The notes beneath the pieces were generated by a model, which did not search any database, was not told the origin of the DNA, and saw only the letters and a program-made list of their open reading frames with translations. Positions 60,801-64,000 of a DNA stretch of 64,000 nt are shown here, piece after piece; the stretch's first letter is position 1, and every line of letters begins with the position of its first letter. Origin of the DNA: Zygaena filipendulae (taxonomy: Eukaryota; Arthropoda; Insecta; Lepidoptera; Zygaenidae); NCBI GenBank assembly GCA_907165275.2, contig OU015655.1:5902501-5966500 (forward strand). The letters are read 5' to 3'. Position numbers and translations under genes: made by a program.

Positions 60801-63227
60801 AAGTTCACACTTAAGTTCAATCTTTAATAGGACAAAAATTTTCTTCCAGAAAGTTCTCAGTTAACAAACAATGTAGTATCATCATCGCAGGACGAAGTGG
60901 CCAATGGAACCAACAAAAGGCCATATGAAGAGGGCCCGGAGGCAGAAGTAGCAGAAGATGATGTGTCTAAAAAGAAAAAGAGGAAGGAAAACGATGATAA
61001 AGAGCCGATGCCGAAGCCCGCTTCTGTGCCGCGCAGTGGAGTCGGGCGGTGAGTATAGAGCAATATAAATAATATTCTTAGGGACACCACTTTGGTGCAA
61101 AAGATTCCAAGGGTCGAACTACCGAAGCTTTATCTGCCTACCCCATTAATTAAGATAGGGATACCACCTAAAATTAAGATTATTTAAAAAAAAGACCCAC
61201 CACCAGTTATCACCACAGTTATCTTTACTTCTAGTTGATTAAAACCATCACTCAATCACTACAACATGTCCTTGTTGGCGAAATATAAAATTACTGTTAT
61301 TATTTAACAAAATATATTTTTATTTAAACTGAATATACCATTTGACAGTGTCCTAACGGGCAGCAAGCCGCCGGGCCCCGCGAGTAAGACCGGCGTCGCA
61401 CCGCTGAGCAAGGGCGGTGGCGCCCAGGGTGTCGCCAAGGGCAGCGGAGGCAGTGGCTCGTCCAGCAAAGGTGGCGTGCAGGCGCAAGGAAAGGGTGGAG
61501 CCGGGGGCAAAGCCAACTCGCAGGGCTCACATCAGGTGACTAGCACATTGAATCATAGTCATAGCTTGTGGGTTCAGTCCTCACATGTTTACAAGATGAA
61601 AAATTGTGTTTACTCTGTTTAGAATATATATTAACTTGAGTCATCATTCTATGTTCGTAGTAGTATGAAGTTCCCGATTATTCTAAAAGACAGTTTCAAA
61701 AACTGATAGTTAAAAAAAACTAAAAAACATTCTTTGCACTCTTCAAAATGAATCATATGAGCCTAAACCCGATGAGTTTACTAGTAGCCACTGAAGATTT
61801 CCACTGTCCATCCTCTTGGCTCCATCATCAGATCTTCGCCTATATACCAAATTCCAGTTTTGCATATTATATGTATACAAAATTTCATTTCAGACTTCTA
61901 AGATTTACATTTTAATTTTCTGTTGGTTACAAATGAAGCTAGTAAAAGTATGTAAAAGTAGCTATCTCTGCAGGTTTTTTTGATTATATACATAGAACTA
62001 CGTTATTACTATTATCATTTGTAATGCAGGCAGGCGGGCATTTAGTAAGATATTATTTACTAGCTGTGCCCCGCGGTTTCACCCACATTAGTTTCGGAGT
62101 TCCCGCGGGAATTCCGGGATAAAAAGTACCCTATGTCCTTCTCTGTACCCCTGACAACGTGCATGCCAAATTTCATCCAAATCGTTCAGCCGTTTTTGCG
62201 TGATTGAGTAATAAACATCCAAACATCGACACTTTCACATTTATAATATTAGTAGGATTATTATAACTTTGATTCTGTCTCGAATCCTACCATATTTATT
62301 AAGTTACAACAGTTTCCTGTTAAGCAGGGTAAATCGTCAGGGGCGAAAGGCGGGTCCGGCTCTCAGGCCGGCAAGCAGGACCGCAAAAGTCCCGTTGCCA
62401 GCCCGAAAGCGAACCAGTGCAAGGACAGCAACGAGGGCGACGAAGAGCAGAAGAGCCAGGAGTCGAGTGCCCCGAAGGTGCCGCCGCTCAAGATCGTGAT
62501 CCCGGGCGGTGCGGGTGGCTCCTGCAGCAGGAGCGAACAGGAAGGGGATGGTATGGACAAGTTGATCACCACCTGTGATAATAATTGGAACTTGGTACTC
62601 AGAATGTGTTCTGATTTAAAACATAAAATATTTAATATTATTTGGCAATAAATAAATAATTTCCGATGGTTCCGAAAATCGATACATAAGTATATATTAT
62701 TTGAATATTAGTCATACTTAGAATCTAAATGAGATAAGATACATTATAACACCACCTATATTACATTCTCTTGACTTAACAATCCTACATACAAATTAAA
62801 AATTAATAAAAGATCAAATTTCGGAAAATTCTAAAAGGCCACACAAAAAAACACTTCGAATTGTAATTGATTATAAATACAAAGTATCTTGAAGATTGTT
62901 TAAGATATTTTGTATTTATAATCAATTACAATTCGAAGTGTATTAGAAACAAGAGCAATAATTTAACCTAATTTTAATTCCTATCCAAAAGATAACTTGG
63001 TTCTTCACTATTGAGCAAGCCAAGTGATCGATTGTACTAGTGTCATATGTAATCAAATGAAAAGAAGGAATGAAATATCAGGTGGTACAGGTCCAAGAGG
63101 CAGCGGCAAAGGGCGGGGCAGCGCTTCGACACTGCCATACATAATTCCTTGCACAAGCACCGACGCGGGGCAAGCGTCCGACAGCTCGGACGGCAACTCT
63201 GACGACAAGCGAACAGAAGCCACCAAG
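48855..63227 (+). CDS. ANKRD11/ANKRD12-like ankyrin-repeat protein (3' end outside window)
   Basis: Nine coding exons in consistent phase: 48855-48990, 49067-49222, 53469-53726, 60154-60339, 60850-61048, 61349-61535, 62328-62550 and 63082-63227 (eight coding segments resolved; 497 codons), continuing beyond 64000. The start ATG gives MPSTSRSRGSGRAPDGAPRP. Ankyrin repeats span residues of exons 2 and 3: NERGETPLHVAAIRGDHDQV, FAGWTPLHEACSYGWYQVVE, GLDDDTPLHDATTSGNLKLV, LVEHGADPFVKNSKGKLPSD. These match the ankyrin block of vertebrate ANKRD11/12 closely, including the GLDDDTPLHD motif. After the repeats the protein is low-complexity: Ser/Lys/Asp-rich, an NLS-like SKKKKRKEND, and a Gly/Ser/Lys-rich region. 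Family members are nuclear cofactors that interact with nuclear-receptor coactivators and histone deacetylases. The large Lys-rich middle and C-terminal repression domain would lie downstream. Intron 3 (6.4 kb) contains the P-like element. Confidence 0.88.
49672..49875 (+). repeat. SINE-like repeat in ANKRD intron 2
   Basis: GCAGTTTCCCCGCAGATTCA, AGTTCCTGTCGGAATTTCGG, AAAAAGTACCCTTTGTCACT and the tail CTATTTATAATATTAGGAT; a moderately diverged copy. Confidence 0.7.
49925..50196. repeat. Repeat fragment with CTGT run
   Basis: ACTTATAATAAAACTGTAGA, TCTGTACATTGAATATATTA, TGTCTGTCTGTCTGTCTGTA. It resembles the tail region of the CAGA-containing repeats but lacks the CCCGCGG head. Confidence 0.4.
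50197..51189 (-). pseudogene. 5'-truncated jockey-type LINE with broken reverse transcriptase
   Basis: On the minus strand, 51189-50926 reads GSVLGSVLYLLYTSD and then ATFADDTAIMV, the catalytic FADD box of non-LTR reverse transcriptases. 50885-50616 continues KYLGMTLDTKLRWRAHVKKK and LRPIWTYGIQLWSC. 50644-50399 ends with IQRFQNKVLRGVVNAPWYIR and KRRLKRTKPFELV. Stops and frame changes separate the blocks. The 3' UTR matches the copy at 12901-13453, so both are truncated members of one jockey-clade family. It is inserted antisense in ANKRD intron 2. Confidence 0.88.
51360..51762 (-). repeat. CAGA-containing CCCGCGG repeat in ANKRD intron 2
   Basis: TACTATAATAAAAGAATAGA, TCTGTACATTGAATATTTTT, GTCTGTCTGTCTGTCTCTGC, GAGCTACATATAGGCTTTTT and CACGCGGGTGAAACCGCGGGGCACAGC. 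A partial duplication of the ACTATAATAAAA(t/g)A(g)TAGAATCCG end precedes it. Confidence 0.75.
52200..52380 (-). repeat. SINE-like repeat in ANKRD intron 2
   Basis: GTCTGTCTTTCTGCTTATTC, GGAACGGCTAAACCGATTGT, GATGTTATAAGGAGTAACTT, GAAATTCCCGCGGGATCTCT and GCGAAACCGCGGGTCACAGCTAGTT. Confidence 0.8.
52463..52545. repeat. Two adjacent perfect hairpins
   Basis: Hairpin one: arms of 16 bases (AAAAAAATCACACAAG at 52463-52478 and its complement at 52483-52498) with a 4-base loop. Hairpin two: arms of 18 bases (ACAGGAAATCTTGCTTAG at 52501-52518 and its complement at 52528-52545) with a 9-base loop. Both lie in ANKRD intron 2, and the first ends in a T run. Confidence 0.85.
52546..53468. other. ANKRD intron 2, remaining part
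   Basis: AT-rich intron without recognised repeats or exons. Confidence 0.5.
54217..54826 (+). mobile_element. P-element-like transposon, internally deleted, with THAP exon
   Basis: Perfect 30-bp terminal inverted repeats CATCGACCACACAGCCCATA... (54217-54246 and 54797-54826) are flanked by a perfect 8-bp direct repeat TGTATACT (54209-54216 and 54827-54834). An 8-bp duplication, terminal repeats of about 31 bp beginning CA, and a THAP-coding first exon together define the P superfamily. Only 610 bp remain, so the catalytic exons are gone. Near the right end a 41-bp unit (GCGTGTAACTAGCGCGTGTG, GCCTTGAATTAGCCAATCAC) is tandemly repeated at 54648-54729, comparable to subterminal transposase-binding repeats. 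It lies in ANKRD intron 3 on the same strand. Confidence 0.88.
54391..54470 (+). CDS. First exon of a THAP-domain transposase (truncated)
   Basis: ATG CCT CAG TGT opens MPQCSIKWCGKKSNTSNMEK DGITFHL, then an intact donor TT|GTAAGT at 54471 in phase 2. C4 and C9 are the first two zinc ligands of the C2CH THAP finger, and ITFHLF-like sequence is the usual following block. The remaining ligands (Cys, His) and the AVPTIF-type box would be in the next exon, which is missing. The reading frame and splice site are undamaged, which suggests recent insertion. Alone it cannot bind DNA, but spliced to the next ANKRD exon it could form a chimeric transcript. Confidence 0.75.
54867..55015 (+). repeat. SINE-like repeat in ANKRD intron 3
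   Basis: TAGCTGTGCCCCGCGGTTTC, a (TC)n interruption near 54902-54920, ACCTGCCAAAGTTTCATCAC and ATAGAAGACAGACATACAAACATT. Confidence 0.7.
55263..55423. mobile_element. Foldback MITE, TGTCCACCGC family
   Basis: The outer ends TAGGCCGTTTGTCCACCGC (55263-55281) and GCGGTGGACACGCGGCCTA (55405-55423) are inverted. An inner copy TAGCCGCGTGTCCACCGC at 55358-55375 also pairs with the right end, so the element contains a duplicated left terminus. Strikingly GC-rich. Confidence 0.7.
55440..55582 (-). repeat. SINE-like repeat in ANKRD intron 3
   Basis: GAACCGATTTTGAAAATTA, TACTTTTTATCCCGAAATTC, GGAACTCCGAAATTACCGCG and GGTGAAACCGCGGGGGACAGCTAGT. Confidence 0.8.
55648..55970 (+). repeat. CAGA-containing CCCGCGG repeat
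   Basis: TGGCTGTGCCCCGCGGTTTC, AATGAAACAAAGCCTATACA, GAAGCTTAATCTACCTGTGA, CAGACAGACAGACAGAAAAT, ATTCAATGTACAGAATCCCG and TTCTTTTATTATAGTAAGAC. It is nearly collinear with 24386-24700. Confidence 0.8.
55971..56937. other. ANKRD intron 3, no gene seen
   Basis: The frames at 56308-56566 overlap on both strands without a family signature. No splice-framed exon is visible. Confidence 0.45.
56938..57200 (-). repeat. Two partial SINE-like repeats
   Basis: TGTTACGTTTTCACACCTTAACGGCTCAACCGATC, AGAGAAGGACATGGGGTTCT, then a second body AGGGTAGTACCTACTTTTAT and CATGGGAACTCCAAAATTAA. The heads are degraded. Confidence 0.65.
57965..58140 (-). repeat. SINE-like repeat in ANKRD intron 3
   Basis: ATAATATTATAAATGCGGAA, TGCTTTCACGCCTTAACGGC, TTTGCATACACACTGTCAAG and TGTGGTTGAAACCACAGTTA; a diverged head. 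Confidence 0.75.
59160..59520 (-). pseudogene. Third jockey-type LINE fragment, degraded
   Basis: Minus-strand reading gives RVKYLGCHL, LNWEAHINTK, LRYQSMYWLMERSSKLSLNN, YKSVLQTIWTYSIKLWG and EILQRFQN with stops and frameshifts. This is collinear with the post-RT region of the copy at 50197-51189 but clearly diverged, so it is an older or different family member. Confidence 0.7.
59850..60015 (-). repeat. SINE-like repeat in ANKRD intron 3
   Basis: TCCTTACTAATATTATAAAT, GCGAAAGTGAGTTTATTTGT, TTACTTTTTATCCCAGAATT and ATTACCGCAGGGAGCAGCTAGTA. Confidence 0.8.
62062..62258 (+). repeat. SINE-like CCCGCGG repeat, full length, in an ANKRD intron
   Basis: CTAGCTGTGCCCCGCGGTTT, GTTCCCGCGGGAATTCCGGG, AAAAAGTACCCTATGTCCTT, GCATGCCAAATTTCATCCAA, AACATCCAAACATCGACACT and the tail TTATAATATTAGTAGGAT. 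It is one of the least diverged copies. Confidence 0.88.
62851..62941. repeat. Long hairpin, 40-bp arms
   Basis: The arm 62851-62890 (ACACTTCGAATTGTAATTGA...) pairs with 62902-62941 with a single mismatch; the loop is 11 bases. It sits in the intron before the last visible ANKRD exon. It could be a small foldback MITE or a hairpin RNA source. Confidence 0.9.
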
Positions 63228-64000
63228 GTATACCTCACACTTGCCTACACTTTCCACCTTTTTGTGAACTCAAAATGGTTTAAAGCAGTCACACATTATT
63301 AGACAATTGTGGTAACTCTAATGCTTTAAAAGCATTTAAGACTGGAGCTGATACGAGGTCGTTTCAATACACAAAAGAGCACCGATTTCGACAGGGACGA
63401 GGTATACGAAAGCTTAGACAAAATAAGTTTATCCTTATAATCTTTTGCTGTGCTATGTCTGTGATTAGTGTTCTTCTGATGAAGAATTCGGTAACAACAA
63501 TGCATGTCCTGTTTTCCTTCATAACTTTGTCTACTAATTACTGCGTATTTATCTGGCATTGGTCAGTTGTGATTATGTAAGCGATTCATACATAGAAGCA
63601 TAGTGTCAACTCAATACTGACAATGTTTAAAGTAGGTACTTAATAGGAGTGTAATAGGGAATCGGACAACTTTTCAGAATGTGTTTTAACCATAGTTGGT
63701 AGCCATGAAAATTTTATTTATGTAAAGCATAATTATGTACTTTCCTTAATTAATGTTTTTTTTTGTAATTGCCGCGAAAACATTGCACTATACCTCGAAT
63801 AAGTGATGACATGTATGTGGGAGTAACTCAACTATTATGAATTTTTAGTATTTTTGAACAATTAACCACGAAGCGATGATAAAGCTTTCGTGTCGTTTGT
63901 ATTGTTTACTTAAGAATGATGTCATGCGCTTATGGGTGTTTCGTTTGAAAAGAGATACAAAAATTTATTTCATTATTATTTCACAATAATATTAGTACTC
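63228..64000. other. Start of the next ANKRD intron, no exon seen
   Basis: AT-rich sequence after the donor AAG|GTATAC at 63227/63228. No acceptor-framed coding exon is evident before the window ends. Confidence 0.5.

Noticed and set aside
61304..61530. Antisense proline-rich frames over ANKRD exons
   Set aside because: They are complements of the Gly/Ser/Lys-rich coding exons, which join in phase on the plus strand.

Overview
This looks like a piece of a lepidopteran (moth or butterfly) nuclear genome. It is AT-rich, its genes have many small GT-AG introns, and it carries roughly thirty copies of a short interspersed repeat with the core CCCGCGGTTTCACCCGCG, which I know as a typical lepidopteran repeat. 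The protein-coding genes are clearly insect. Nothing bacterial, viral or organellar was seen.

Layout. Positions 1-22.7 kb hold no recognisable host gene. They contain a decayed Tc1-like transposon (887-2629), several MITE families, a truncated jockey-type retrotransposon (12901-13453), an 8-bp-TSD DNA transposon (17093-17821), many SINE-like repeats and several GC-rich islands that could be 5' exons or regulatory elements of the next gene. From 22739 to 26499 (+) lie the 3' coding exons of a Kruppel-like factor close to dar1/KLF5, with three C2H2 fingers. An in-frame 41-codon extension follows its TGA and crosses one more intron (26500-26993). Positions 27-37 kb are repeat-rich. From 37094 to 41159 (+) is an eight-exon secreted CUB-domain protein with an alternative terminal exon in intron 1. 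From 47569 down to 43983 (-) is a five-exon membrane-associated prostaglandin E synthase 2 (PTGES2). Facing away from it across a 1.3-kb shared upstream region, an ANKRD11/ANKRD12-like ankyrin-repeat nuclear protein starts at 48855 (+) and runs off the right edge; nine coding exons, 497 codons, are visible.

The most interesting object is in the 6.4-kb third intron of the ANKRD gene. A 610-bp P-element-like transposon (54217-54826) has perfect 30-bp terminal inverted repeats and a perfect 8-bp target duplication. It still carries the start codon, the first two zinc-ligand cysteines of a THAP domain and an intact splice donor. It is on the same strand as its host gene, so it could act as an alternative promoter or first exon. 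Other notable structures are a 54-bp perfect palindrome made of fused hAT-like termini inside a SINE, several long perfect hairpins, and the possible stop-codon readthrough in the KLF gene. The genes are otherwise unrelated neighbours: a neuronal/developmental transcription factor, a secreted protein, a thioredoxin-fold enzyme and a chromatin-associated scaffold.
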